DNA of 64,000 bases from Paracoccus onchidii (GTDB lineage Bacteria; Pseudomonadota; Alphaproteobacteria; Rhodobacterales; Rhodobacteraceae), in NCBI RefSeq assembly GCF_028294535.1, contig NZ_JAQBIE010000011.1:1-64000 (forward strand), in the 5' to 3' direction. Numbering within the stretch: position 1 is the first letter of the stretch; each line of letters starts with the position of its first letter. This document shows positions 47,915-56,081 of this stretch, piece after piece. A program made the translations under genes and the position numbers. Under the pieces are notes generated by a model. The model saw nothing but the letters and a program-made list of their open reading frames with translations. It did not search any database and was not told where the DNA came from.

Positions 47915-48694
47915 CTAGTCCTTGTCAGATGAAATGACCCGGAATGACGCGCGGCGCTGTTCCGGGGTTGCGTTCGGTTCTTTGGGCGCGGCCTTGGATG
48001 TTTGAGGCGCGTCGGGCGCTGCCCCTTGATCGGGACGGATGGCAGGGCGGAAATCGCGTTGCTGTTCGGCCATTCCGAAAGACGAAGGCGACGGGCGCAG
48101 GGTGGTGCCGCCATCGATGATGGGGGATACCTCATCCTCGACCAGGTCGAAGCGGCGCGGCGCGACACCGGTTTCACCTTCCGAGATCAGGCATCCCAGC
48201 GCGCGGGTCACATCGCCGAGATCGGATCGCAGCGGCAGCAACATCATGCGGGCCTGCATGGCCGGGCGCGCATATTCGCCCGGTGCGTCCAGACCCATTT
48301 CGGCGATCTGGGGCGCCTTGAACACGCTTTCCAGCACATCCGAGAACCTGCCGCGCGATGTTGGCTTGATGAAGGAACAGGCCGGCATGCCCCGAACTTC
48401 CATGCCCATCAGGTCGATCAGGTGACGCCCGGCCAGGCGAAAGCGCGCCGCGCCGGGAGCGATCCGTTCCAGGATGAACGCGTAATCCAGCACCCGATGG
48501 ATGCCCCGCGGTTCTACGTCCGAACGGGCAGGAACGGCACGGCCATTGCGCAGGCTTTGCCAGTATTCGCGCATTTCCAGCATCAGGCGCCGGGGTTGGT
48601 TACGGTCGAAATCGGCAATCCGGAACAGCTGCCCCGGCGCGCTGGCCGGTTGCATCTGCGATTGCGAATTGTCCTTGCCTTTGGTGTCCGACAC
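47915..48694 (-). CDS. PAS_5 domain protein
   Basis: 259-aa protein with an alphaproteobacterial PAS_5 domain in its first two-thirds (LMLEMREYWQSLRNGRAVPA, RSDVEPRGIHRVLDYAFILE, FRLAGRHLIDLMGMEVRGMP) and a Pro/Ala/Lys-rich, probably unstructured tail after about residue 195. The start codon is GTG at 48694. No output domain (kinase, GGDEF or DNA-binding) is attached, so it would work through partners. A near-consensus CtrA box lies 105 bases upstream. Function is unknown. Confidence 0.8.
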   Translation of the reverse strand: MSDTKGKDNSQSQMQPASAPGQLFRIADFDRNQPRRLMLEMREYWQSLRNGRAVPARSDVEPRGIHRVLDYAFILERIAPGAARFRLAGRHLIDLMGMEVRGMPACSFIKPTSRGRFSDVLESVFKAPQIAEMGLDAPGEYARPAMQARMMLLPLRSDLGDVTRALGCLISEGETGVAPRRFDLVEDEVSPIIDGGTTLRPSPSSFGMAEQQRDFRPAIRPDQGAAPDAPQTSKAAPKEPNATPEQRRASFRVISSDKD

Positions 48695-48798
48695 GCGCGC
48701 GAACCTTTGTTGCTATATCAGTCCGTAAGAGAACTCCGGAATCGGAATTCATGCAAGGCCACGATACTCTAACCGTGCGTTGATCTCCGAGTCGTTTC

Positions 48799-48813
48799 CT
48801 AACGATTGGTTAA
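48799..48813 (-). promoter_or_regulatory. CtrA-like box between the PAS_5 gene and gmk
   Basis: On the minus strand TTAACCAATCGTTAG matches the CtrA consensus TTAA-N7-TTAA except for the last base. It sits 105 bases upstream of the PAS_5 start and about 115 bases upstream of gmk. Both half-sites are readable on either strand. In Rhodobacteraceae CtrA controls motility and signalling genes. Confidence 0.4.
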
Positions 48814-48849
48814 GATTTGGGCAATGCTGATATTGTGACGACAGATTGC

Positions 48850-48864
48850 AGCCCTTGCAGGGCT
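48850..48864. other. Small inverted repeat upstream of gmk
   Basis: AGCCCT-tgc-AGGGCT forms a six-pair hairpin about 65 bases before the gmk start. It might be an operator or an mRNA leader structure; nothing in the surroundings identifies a partner. Confidence 0.25.
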
Positions 48865-48928
48865 TGACCAGTTGCGGCCGGTGGTCCATCTCGGCCCGTG
48901 AATATTGGTGGCAGGAAAGAACACGCAT

Positions 48929-49561
48929 ATGGAGCGGACCGGGTTGCTGATCATTCTGTCGTCACCTTCGGGGGCGGGAAAGTCGACCTTGGCGCGGCGT
49001 TTGATGGATTGGGATCCTTCGCTGCGGTTCTCGATCTCTGCGACGACCCGCCCGCCGCGCCCCGGCGAAGAGGACGGGCGCGACTATTACTTTACGACGC
49101 CCGAAAAGTTTCGCGCCTTGGTGGCCGATGACCAGATGCTGGAACATGCCGAGGTGTTCGGAAATCTGTATGGCAGTCCGCGCGGCCCCGTCGAGGCCGC
49201 GATGCGCGACGGGCGTGACACCCTGTTTGATGTGGATTGGCAGGGCGGCCAGCAGATCCGTGCCTCGGCGCTTGGCGGGCATGTGGTGTCGATCTTTGTT
49301 CTGCCGCCTTCATTGCCAGAGCTTGAACGTCGGTTGCGCAGCCGCGGGCAGGACAGCGACGAGGTGATCGCCGGGCGCATGATGAAAAGCCGTTCGGAAA
49401 TCAGCCATTGGGCGGAATATGACTACGTGTTGGTCAACGATGATCTGGATGAAACCGAGACGCGCCTCAGGGCCATTCTGACCGGCGAACGGCTGCGCCG
49501 TGACCGGCAGGGCGGTCTGGGGGCTTTCGTCAAGGACCTGATGGCGGAGGGCGAGGCATGA
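48929..49561 (+). CDS. gmk: Guanylate kinase
   Basis: Phosphorylates GMP to GDP. The 210-aa P-loop kinase has Walker [15 protein letters not shown], the GMP-binding [21 protein letters not shown] and [11 protein letters not shown]. The start ATG at 48929 ([10 protein letters not shown]) gives the family N-terminus; an upstream TTG at 48905 is possible but less likely. Its stop overlaps the carbonic anhydrase start (ATGA at 49558). Confidence 0.96.
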   Translation: MERTGLLIILSSPSGAGKSTLARRLMDWDPSLRFSISATTRPPRPGEEDGRDYYFTTPEKFRALVADDQMLEHAEVFGNLYGSPRGPVEAAMRDGRDTLFDVDWQGGQQIRASALGGHVVSIFVLPPSLPELERRLRSRGQDSDEVIAGRMMKSRSEISHWAEYDYVLVNDDLDETETRLRAILTGERLRRDRQGGLGAFVKDLMAEGEA

Positions 49562-50088
49562 TCTGGGAACTGGCAGGGGTCGCTCCCGACCTTGCCGAGG
49601 ATGTCTGGGTCGCCCCTGATGCGCAGGTCATTGGGCGCGTGGTTGCGCAGGCGGGGGCCTCGATCTGGTGGGGCGCGGTGTTGCGTGGCGACAACGAGCA
49701 GATCCTGATCGGCGCCGGCAGCAATGTTCAGGATCTCAGCGTGCTGCATACGGATCCGGGTTTTCCTCTGACCATCGGGCCGGACTGCACGATCGGGCAT
49801 CGTGCGATCCTGCATGGATGCAGTATCGGTCGGGGGGCACTGGTCGGCATGGGAGCAACGATCCTGAATGGTGCGAAAATCGGCGAAGGGGCGCTGATCG
49901 GTGCCGGTGCGCTGATTGCCGAGGGAAAGGAAATCCCGCCCGGAGCCCTGGTGATGGGCGCGCCCGGCAAGGTCGTGCGCATGTTGGATCACGAGGCGCA
50001 GCAGGGGCTTTTGGAGTCTGCTGCACGTTATCGCCGGAATGCGGCACGCTATCGGTCCGACCTGAGATCGGTGTCATGCAGCGAATGA
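49558..50088 (+). CDS. Gamma carbonic anhydrase family protein
   Basis: 176-aa left-handed beta-helix protein with hexapeptide repeats. Family landmarks: [28 protein letters not shown] and [20 protein letters not shown]; His residues HTD, GHRA and LHG are in the zinc-ligand positions of Cam-type proteins. Most bacterial members (YrdA-like) have uncertain activity. It is coupled to gmk upstream and overlaps the sensor kinase start downstream. Confidence 0.9.
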   Translation: MIWELAGVAPDLAEDVWVAPDAQVIGRVVAQAGASIWWGAVLRGDNEQILIGAGSNVQDLSVLHTDPGFPLTIGPDCTIGHRAILHGCSIGRGALVGMGATILNGAKIGEGALIGAGALIAEGKEIPPGALVMGAPGKVVRMLDHEAQQGLLESAARYRRNAARYRSDLRSVSCSE

Positions 50089-51185
50089 TCGGGCGCAAGA
50101 TCGAAACTTTCCTCGAGGCCGTGCCGCTTGCGATGCTGGCTGTCGATCATCATGCGCGCATCATCGGGGCCAATGCCGGGGCACGGGCGATGTTCGGCGA
50201 GGTGTTGATTGGCCGCCCATTCGTGACCGTGTTGCGCCACCCTTCGGTGGTCGAGGCCGTGGATTGGGTGATCGACCCAAGGTCCAATCCCGCGCCGCTG
50301 CCCGAACCGACCTTGGCAACGCCGGTCGAAGGTGTCGTGAACCTGCGGGCCGGGATCCAGGCCGATGGGCGCAATCTGGTCGCGGAAATGACGGTTTCGC
50401 CTTTGCCGCCGATTGTCGGCCGAGGGGCGATGATTGCCATTCTCGACCGCTCAGAGGCAGAGGAATCCGAACAGGTCCGCCGTGACTTTGTGGCCAATGT
50501 CAGCCACGAGTTGAAGACCCCGCTGACCGCGATGCTTGGCTTTATCGAGACGCTTCGTGGGCCGGCCCGCAACGACGCCAAGGCGCGTGACCGCTTTCTG
50601 GATATCATGGAGCGCGAGGCCGGGCGGATGAACCGGCTGGTCAGTGACCTCTTGTCGCTGAGCCGTGTTCAGTCGGATGAACGCCGCCGCCCGTCTTCGG
50701 AGGTGGATTTGCCGATGATGTTGCGCGGGGTTCTGGCGACGCTTGGGCAGGCCATCGACACTGCGGAAATGCGGGTCGAGACGTCCGGGCTTGGCGGGAC
50801 GCAGCGGATCCCCGGTGATCCCGACCAGTTGGTACAGGTCTTTCAGAACCTGATCGAAAACGCGGTGAAATATGGCGGATCAGGGCATTATCTTGGGGTG
50901 ACGCTGTATCGGGTTGAATACGAACCGACATTGCGCGGCGCAGCCTGGGCGGTCGAGATCGCCGACAAGGGCGACGGGATCGACGAAATCCACCTGCCAC
51001 GCCTGACTGAACGGTTCTACCGCGTGGATACCCACAGATCGCGCGAACAGGGGGGCACCGGGTTGGGGCTGGCCATCGTCAAACACATCGTCAACCGGCA
51101 TCGCGGGCGCTTGAAGATCGTCAGCCACAAGGGGCGTGGCAGTCGCTTTACCGTGATGCTGCCGGAAAGCCTGCGTCGCGGCTAG
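50076..51185 (+). CDS. Sensor histidine kinase, PhoR-like, without membrane segment
   Basis: 369-aa kinase. N-terminal PAS domain (about 10-125; VPLAMLAVDHHARIIGANAG), HisKA with phospho-acceptor His144 in FVANVSHELKTPLTAML, and HATPase_c with N-box QNLIENAVKYGG, G1 DKGDGID and G2 GGTGLGLAIVKHI. The kinase core resembles PhoR, but there is no transmembrane helix and no response regulator or pst genes nearby. The start is ATG 50076 or ATG 50085, the latter in an ATGA overlap with the carbonic anhydrase stop. It may be a cytosolic orphan kinase; the stimulus is unknown. Confidence 0.85.
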   Translation: MQRMIGRKIETFLEAVPLAMLAVDHHARIIGANAGARAMFGEVLIGRPFVTVLRHPSVVEAVDWVIDPRSNPAPLPEPTLATPVEGVVNLRAGIQADGRNLVAEMTVSPLPPIVGRGAMIAILDRSEAEESEQVRRDFVANVSHELKTPLTAMLGFIETLRGPARNDAKARDRFLDIMEREAGRMNRLVSDLLSLSRVQSDERRRPSSEVDLPMMLRGVLATLGQAIDTAEMRVETSGLGGTQRIPGDPDQLVQVFQNLIENAVKYGGSGHYLGVTLYRVEYEPTLRGAAWAVEIADKGDGIDEIHLPRLTERFYRVDTHRSREQGGTGLGLAIVKHIVNRHRGRLKIVSHKGRGSRFTVMLPESLRRG

Positions 51186-51294
51186 GCAAACCTCGTCATG
51201 GAATTTGCAGGGGTGATCATTTTCCGGCGGCCCCTCGCCCTTGCGGTTCGCATCCCCTATATGTAGCCCGACCAAGATCCGAAGGAACCCGATC

Positions 51295-52059
51295 ATGTCG
51301 CAAACAAGTCAACCTGATCCGGCCAAGCTGGCAGCGGCGCGCGCTGCCGTGGCCCTGGTGCAGGACGGAATGAAGCTGGGGCTTGGAACCGGCTCGACCG
51401 CAGCAATCATGGTGCAGGTGCTGGCAGAACGGGTGAAGGCCGAAGGGCTTTCATTGCGGATGGCGGCGACCTCGAAGGCGACGGCGCAACAGGCCGAAGG
51501 GCTGGGGCTGAAAATCGAAAGCCTTGATGAGCTGGGCTGGCTGGACCTGACCATTGACGGCGCGGACGAGGTTGATCCCGATCTGCATCTGATCAAGGGC
51601 GGCGGCGGTGCGCATCTGCGCGAAAAAGTGGTCGCCGCAGCCAGCGATCGCATGGTTGTCATCGCGGATCCCGGCAAGGTTGTCGATCAGCTCGGGGCCT
51701 TTGCATTGCCCGTCGAGGTCTTGCAGTTCGGTTTCGAATCCAGCCGCAAATTGATCCGGCGGGCGCTTCATGGCCTTGGCCTTGGTGATCACGATGTGTT
51801 GCAGCGGTTGCGGGGCAGCGATCCCTGGATCACGGATGAAGGGAATTTCATTCTGGATCTGCCGCTTGGGGCGATTGACGATCCGGTTCGTCTTGCGCGC
51901 GCGCTGTCCTCGATTCCGGGTGTGGTCGAACATGGGTTGTTCCTTGGCATGTGCGATCTGGCAATTATCGGGAAAGGCGACGGTTCCGTCGTCGAACTGA
52001 ACCGCAATGCGGATGTTGATGCCGATCTTCTGGCAGGTGAAGGAGTGGGTGCGGTATGA
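51295..52059 (+). CDS. rpiA: Ribose-5-phosphate isomerase A
   Basis: Interconverts ribose-5-phosphate and ribulose-5-phosphate. The 254-aa protein has LGLGTGSTAAIMV, LDLTIDGADEVDPDL with catalytic Asp, IKGGGGAHLREKVVA and DEGNFILDL. The start at 51295 (MSQTSQPDPAKL) has GAAGGA about ten bases upstream; the frame continues upstream to 51241 without similarity. It overlaps gor by four bases (ATGA), a pairing recalled from related genomes. Confidence 0.96.
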   Translation: MSQTSQPDPAKLAAARAAVALVQDGMKLGLGTGSTAAIMVQVLAERVKAEGLSLRMAATSKATAQQAEGLGLKIESLDELGWLDLTIDGADEVDPDLHLIKGGGGAHLREKVVAAASDRMVVIADPGKVVDQLGAFALPVEVLQFGFESSRKLIRRALHGLGLGDHDVLQRLRGSDPWITDEGNFILDLPLGAIDDPVRLARALSSIPGVVEHGLFLGMCDLAIIGKGDGSVVELNRNADVDADLLAGEGVGAV

Positions 52060-53435
52060 ATTTCGACTATGATCTTTTCGTGATCGGCGGTGGCTCGGGT
52101 GGGGTGCGCGCGGCCCGGATCGCGGCGGGAGAGCATGGCGCCAGGGTCGGCCTGGCGGAAGAAAGCCGGATGGGTGGCACATGTGTCATTCGTGGCTGCG
52201 TGCCGAAAAAACTGATGATCTTTGCGTCGAACGCACCGATGATGGCGGATGAGATGCGCGGCTATGGCTGGGGCGATGCCAATGCCCATCAGTTCGACTG
52301 GGCTGCGTTTCGAAACAAGCTCGATACCGAACTGAACCGGTTGGAGGCGGCCTATACGACCAATGCCGAACGTGCTGGGGTCGAAATTCACCGTCAACGT
52401 GCAAAGCTGGTCGATCACCACACGGTGTCACTGGCGGACGGGACCCGGTTCACCGCGAAACACATCCTGATCGCTGTTGGCGGCCGTCCCGCGAAAATCG
52501 GCATTCCGGGCGAAGAGCTGGGGTTGATTTCGGATGACCTGTTCCTGTTGGATGAATTGCCGCGCCGGGCGTTGCTGATCGGCGGCGGGTTCATTGCCTG
52601 CGAATTTGCGACCATTCTGAACGGTCTCGGGGTGCAGACGGTGCAGGCCTATCGCGGTGATGCGGTCCTGCGCGGCTTTGACACCGAAGCCCGCGAAATG
52701 GCGACCCAGCAATTGTCCGATATTGGCGTCGATCTGCGCCTGGGGCTTGCCCCGACGCGGATGGACAAATCGGAAGGGGGCGTGACCGTCAGCTTCGATG
52801 ACGGTTCGAGCGAAGAATTCGATGCGGTTTTCTTTGCCACCGGGCGTGACCCCTATAGCTGGGATCTGGGGCTGGAAAATACCGAGGTAAGAAGGCGCAA
52901 GAACGGCGCGATCGAGGTTGACCAGTGGTCGCAGACCTCGGTGCCTTCGATCTTTGCGGTGGGCGATGTCACCGACCGCGTCAACCTGACGCCGGTTGCC
53001 ATTCGCGAAGGCCATGCCTTCGCCGATACAATCTTTGGCGGTCATGCGCGCAAGGTCAATCATGATGTGGTCGCCAGCGCCGTTTATCTGCGCCCCGCAG
53101 AACTGGGAACGATCGGCCTGACCGAAGAGCAGGCCCGCGAACGCGGCGCCGTCGATGTCTACAGCGCTGTTTTCCGGCCGATGCGCTCGATGTTTGCCGG
53201 GTCCAACAGCCGCACGATGATGAAACTTCTTGTCGACCCCGACACCGACAAGGTTCTGGGCTGCCATATTTTCGGCCCCGAGGCAGGAGAGATGATCCAG
53301 CTGGCGGCGATCCCGATTACGATGGGGGCCACGAAGGCCGATTTCGATGCAACGATGGCCGTGCATCCGACGGCTGCGGAAGAATTGGTGACAATGCGTC
53401 AACCATCGCGCCGCCATCGTCCGGGCGAGGCGTAA
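52056..53435 (+). CDS. gor: Glutathione-disulfide reductase
   Basis: FAD enzyme that regenerates glutathione with NADPH, 459 aa. FAD site VIGGGSGGVRAA, redox disulfide in GGTCVIRGCVPKKLM, NADPH domain LIGGGFIACEFATI and FDTEAREMA, FAD-binding SIFAVGDVTDRVNLTPVA and the dimer-interface catalytic His/Glu in VHPTAAEELVTMR. The disulfide spacing CX4C and the Arg-containing QAYRGDAVLRGFD fit glutathione rather than lipoamide substrates. Coupled to rpiA, both serving sugar-phosphate and NADPH metabolism. Confidence 0.94.
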   Translation: MNFDYDLFVIGGGSGGVRAARIAAGEHGARVGLAEESRMGGTCVIRGCVPKKLMIFASNAPMMADEMRGYGWGDANAHQFDWAAFRNKLDTELNRLEAAYTTNAERAGVEIHRQRAKLVDHHTVSLADGTRFTAKHILIAVGGRPAKIGIPGEELGLISDDLFLLDELPRRALLIGGGFIACEFATILNGLGVQTVQAYRGDAVLRGFDTEAREMATQQLSDIGVDLRLGLAPTRMDKSEGGVTVSFDDGSSEEFDAVFFATGRDPYSWDLGLENTEVRRRKNGAIEVDQWSQTSVPSIFAVGDVTDRVNLTPVAIREGHAFADTIFGGHARKVNHDVVASAVYLRPAELGTIGLTEEQARERGAVDVYSAVFRPMRSMFAGSNSRTMMKLLVDPDTDKVLGCHIFGPEAGEMIQLAAIPITMGATKADFDATMAVHPTAAEELVTMRQPSRRHRPGEA

Positions 53436-53561
53436 GATCAGGGCGGCGCGGCCCTGTGCCACAGGGGCGGCGGCGTGAAGTGACAGCGGGCAGGGTTGAC
53501 TTTTTTGACCCCGACCCCAGTTTGCAACAAACGGAACAGGCAGGGAAAGAAGGTCGAAGGA

Positions 53562-54770
53562 ATGGCAAATCAGGGCCCTTGGGGCGGCGGCGGAAATGGC
53601 GGTGGGGATGATGACGATCGGGGCAAGCGCCCTTCGAATCGTCCCTGGGGCGAGGAACAGCCACCGAAAGGACCGCGCCGGCCTGGACAGGGCGACCAGC
53701 AGATGCCCGAGATCGAAGATCTCATGAAGAAAGGGCAGGAACGTTTGCGCGTGCTGATGGGGGGGCGCGGCGGCGGCTCGAACAATGGCGGGGGCGGTGG
53801 TCGCCGCCCGTCGGGTCCGGGCTTTTCGCTCAATCGCTCGACGATCGCGATTGCGGGGCTTGCCGTGGTCGCGCTGTGGGCCTTTTCCAGCTTTTACCGC
53901 GTTCAGACCAACGAAAAGAGCGTCGAGTTCCTGTTCGGTCGTGCCGTTGCCGTCGGCAGCGAGGGTCTGAACTTTGCACCCTGGCCGTTCGTGACCGCCG
54001 AGGTTGTCTCGGTCACCAACGAGCGGGTCACCGAAATCGGCACAGGGCGGTCGGGACCGATGGATAGCGGGCTGATGCTGACCCGTGACCAGAACATCGT
54101 GGATATGGAATATCAGGTGGTCTGGAACATTTCGGACCCCGAAAAGTATCTGTTCAACCTTGCCGACCCGTCGGACACGATACGGGCTGTGGCGGAATCG
54201 GCGATGCGCGACATTATCGCACGGTCCGAACTGGCGCCGATCCTGAACCGTGATCGCGGGTCCATCGCCAATGACCTGAAGGATGCGGTCCAGCGCACGC
54301 TGGACGCGTATCAGTCGGGCATCAATGTTGTCCGTGTCAACCTTGACCGCGCCGACCCGCCGACCGAGGTGATCGATGCATTCCGCGAGGTTCAGGCCGC
54401 GCAGCAGGAACGCGACCGCCTGGAAAAAGAGGCCGACGCCTATGCGAACCGGGTTCTTGCCCAGGCACGCGGTGATGCGGCCGCAACGCTTGAGCAGGCC
54501 GAGGGTTATCGCGCCGAAGCGGTAAATACCGCCCAGGGTGAGGCTGCGCGTTTCAACTCGATCTATGAAGAATATATCAAGGCGCCGGATGTGACCCGCC
54601 GCCGGATGTATCTGGAAACAATGGAAAAAGTGCTGGGGGATGTAGACAAGGTGATCCTTGACGACGTGACTGGCGAAGGCGGTTCGGGTGTTGTGCCGTA
54701 TCTGCCGCTGGATCAATTGCGTCGTTCTGGCGGCGCTGATGGCAGCAACTCGACCGGAGGAGCGAACTGA
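53562..54770 (+). CDS. hflK: HflK, FtsH-modulating membrane protein
   Basis: 402-aa SPFH/band-7 protein that forms a complex with HflC around the FtsH protease at the inner membrane. A Gly/Asp-rich cytoplasmic N-terminus (MANQGPWGGGGNGGGDDDD, then GGRGGGSNNGGGGG near residue 70) is followed by one membrane helix (about 93-112), then the SPFH domain with EYQVVWNISDPEKYLFN and the long coiled region ERDRLEKEADAYANRVLAQA. The start at 53562 follows GAAGGTCGAAGGA; an upstream ATG at 53496 is rejected. Its stop overlaps the hflC start by one base. Confidence 0.94.
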   Translation: MANQGPWGGGGNGGGDDDDRGKRPSNRPWGEEQPPKGPRRPGQGDQQMPEIEDLMKKGQERLRVLMGGRGGGSNNGGGGGRRPSGPGFSLNRSTIAIAGLAVVALWAFSSFYRVQTNEKSVEFLFGRAVAVGSEGLNFAPWPFVTAEVVSVTNERVTEIGTGRSGPMDSGLMLTRDQNIVDMEYQVVWNISDPEKYLFNLADPSDTIRAVAESAMRDIIARSELAPILNRDRGSIANDLKDAVQRTLDAYQSGINVVRVNLDRADPPTEVIDAFREVQAAQQERDRLEKEADAYANRVLAQARGDAAATLEQAEGYRAEAVNTAQGEAARFNSIYEEYIKAPDVTRRRMYLETMEKVLGDVDKVILDDVTGEGGSGVVPYLPLDQLRRSGGADGSNSTGGAN

Positions 54771-55906
54771 TGGCGGGACGTAGAATGACCATTTCCGCAC
54801 TTGCCATACCTGTCGTCATCGTTGCCGGCGTTGTTGCGATGGCCTCGATCTTTATCGTCGATGAACGGGAAAAGGCGCTGGTCCTGCGCCTTGGTCGTGT
54901 GGTCGATGTACAAGAAGAGCCGGGGCTTGGGGTGAAGGTGCCGTTTCTCGACAATGTCGTGAAATATGATGACCGTATTCTGGGGCTGCCAACCTCGCCG
55001 CTCGAGGTGACCCCGCTGGATGATCGCCGTCTTGTTGTGGATGCCTTCGCGCGCTGGCGGATTACCGATCCGGTACGCTTTCGCCAGGCTGTCGGCACAG
55101 GTGGAATTCAAGCTGCTCAGGGCCGGTTGGAACCGATCGTGAATGCTGCGATCCGCGAAGTTCTGGGTTCGGTGCCATCTACGACGGTGCTGTCGGATGA
55201 CCGGACGGCGCTGATGAACCAGATCCGGGACGAGGCCCGCAACAATTCGGCCGGTCTCGGCGTCGAGATCATCGATGTTCGTCTGACGCGGACCGATCTG
55301 CCCGAGCAAAACCTGAACGCGACCTATGCACGGATGCGCGCCGAGCGTCAGCGAGAGGCGGCGGATGAGATCGCCCGCGGTGGCGAGGCAGCGCAGCGTG
55401 TGCGTGCAGCCGCAGATAGAACCGTTGTCGAACTGACCTCCGAGGCGCAGAAACGGGCCGAAATCGTGCGTGGTGAGGCCGATGCCCGCCGCAACGCGAT
55501 CTATGCCGATGCCTTCGGGCGCGACCCTGAATTCTTTGCGTTCACGCGGTCCATGACCTCGTATGAACGTGCGTTGAAGGGATCGAACAGCAGTCTGGTG
55601 ATGCAGCCGGATGGACAGTTCTTCAGCTATTTGTCCGATGACGGATCCAGTCGCGCCACGCCTGCGCCTGCTCCCGTGCCGCCCAGATCCGTGATCGAGG
55701 GCGAGGCAGAAACCAGCGAAGCAACGGGCGACGATGATCTGGTGACGCCGACCGTGACGGATCGGGAAGGCAACCCGTTGGGTGAATCTGCGGGCGTCAA
55801 GCTGACGCCGGTGCCCGAAAGCCTCGCGACCCCGCCGCAGGAACCATCGGCCGTGGTGACCCCCGGCGAAGGCACGCCGGCACCTGATGGCGAAGAAGAG
55901 CAATAA
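54770..55906 (+). CDS. hflC: HflC, FtsH-modulating membrane protein with a long tail
   Basis: 378-aa partner of HflK. N-terminal membrane helix (about 7-27), SPFH domain (DEREKALVLRLGRVVDVQEE, VDAFARWRITDPVRFR) and coiled coil with RQREAADEIARGGEAAQRVR. After the conserved end at about residue 290 (FFSYLSDD) there is a tail of about 90 residues, rich in Pro, Ala, Thr and acidic residues, absent in E. coli HflC. TGATG overlap with hflK; a strong terminator follows. Confidence 0.93.
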   Translation: MAGRRMTISALAIPVVIVAGVVAMASIFIVDEREKALVLRLGRVVDVQEEPGLGVKVPFLDNVVKYDDRILGLPTSPLEVTPLDDRRLVVDAFARWRITDPVRFRQAVGTGGIQAAQGRLEPIVNAAIREVLGSVPSTTVLSDDRTALMNQIRDEARNNSAGLGVEIIDVRLTRTDLPEQNLNATYARMRAERQREAADEIARGGEAAQRVRAAADRTVVELTSEAQKRAEIVRGEADARRNAIYADAFGRDPEFFAFTRSMTSYERALKGSNSSLVMQPDGQFFSYLSDDGSSRATPAPAPVPPRSVIEGEAETSEATGDDDLVTPTVTDREGNPLGESAGVKLTPVPESLATPPQEPSAVVTPGEGTPAPDGEEEQ

Positions 55907-55914
55907 GCTTTATG

Positions 55915-55944
55915 GCGGGCGGATCACAGGATCCGCCCGCTTTT
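55915..55944 (+). terminator. Rho-independent terminator after hflC
   Basis: GCGGGCGGATC (55915-55925), loop ACAG and GATCCGCCCGC (55930-55940) form a perfect eleven-pair stem followed by TTTT. It separates hflK-hflC from degP, so degP has its own promoter in 55945-56081. Confidence 0.88.
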
Positions 55945-56081
55945 GCAACATATGTCACGATCTGTTCACTCTGCGAGAGCGTGGTTTATTTGCAACGCGA
56001 CGCAATATCCCTTTCATATCAACGCAGTTTCAGGGGCCCGATCGCCCCGGCAACCGTTCCGGAAAAAAGAGGACATTCAGC

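Noticed and set aside
49668-50075. Upstream extension of the sensor kinase through the carbonic anhydrase gene
   Set aside because: It is out of frame with a well-supported gene, and the composition of the extension is not protein-like.
52428-54800. 790-codon open frame on the minus strand across gor and hflK
   Set aside because: It lies antisense to two clearly coding genes, has no family motifs, and its sequence is the complement pattern expected in GC-rich DNA. Treated as a shadow.
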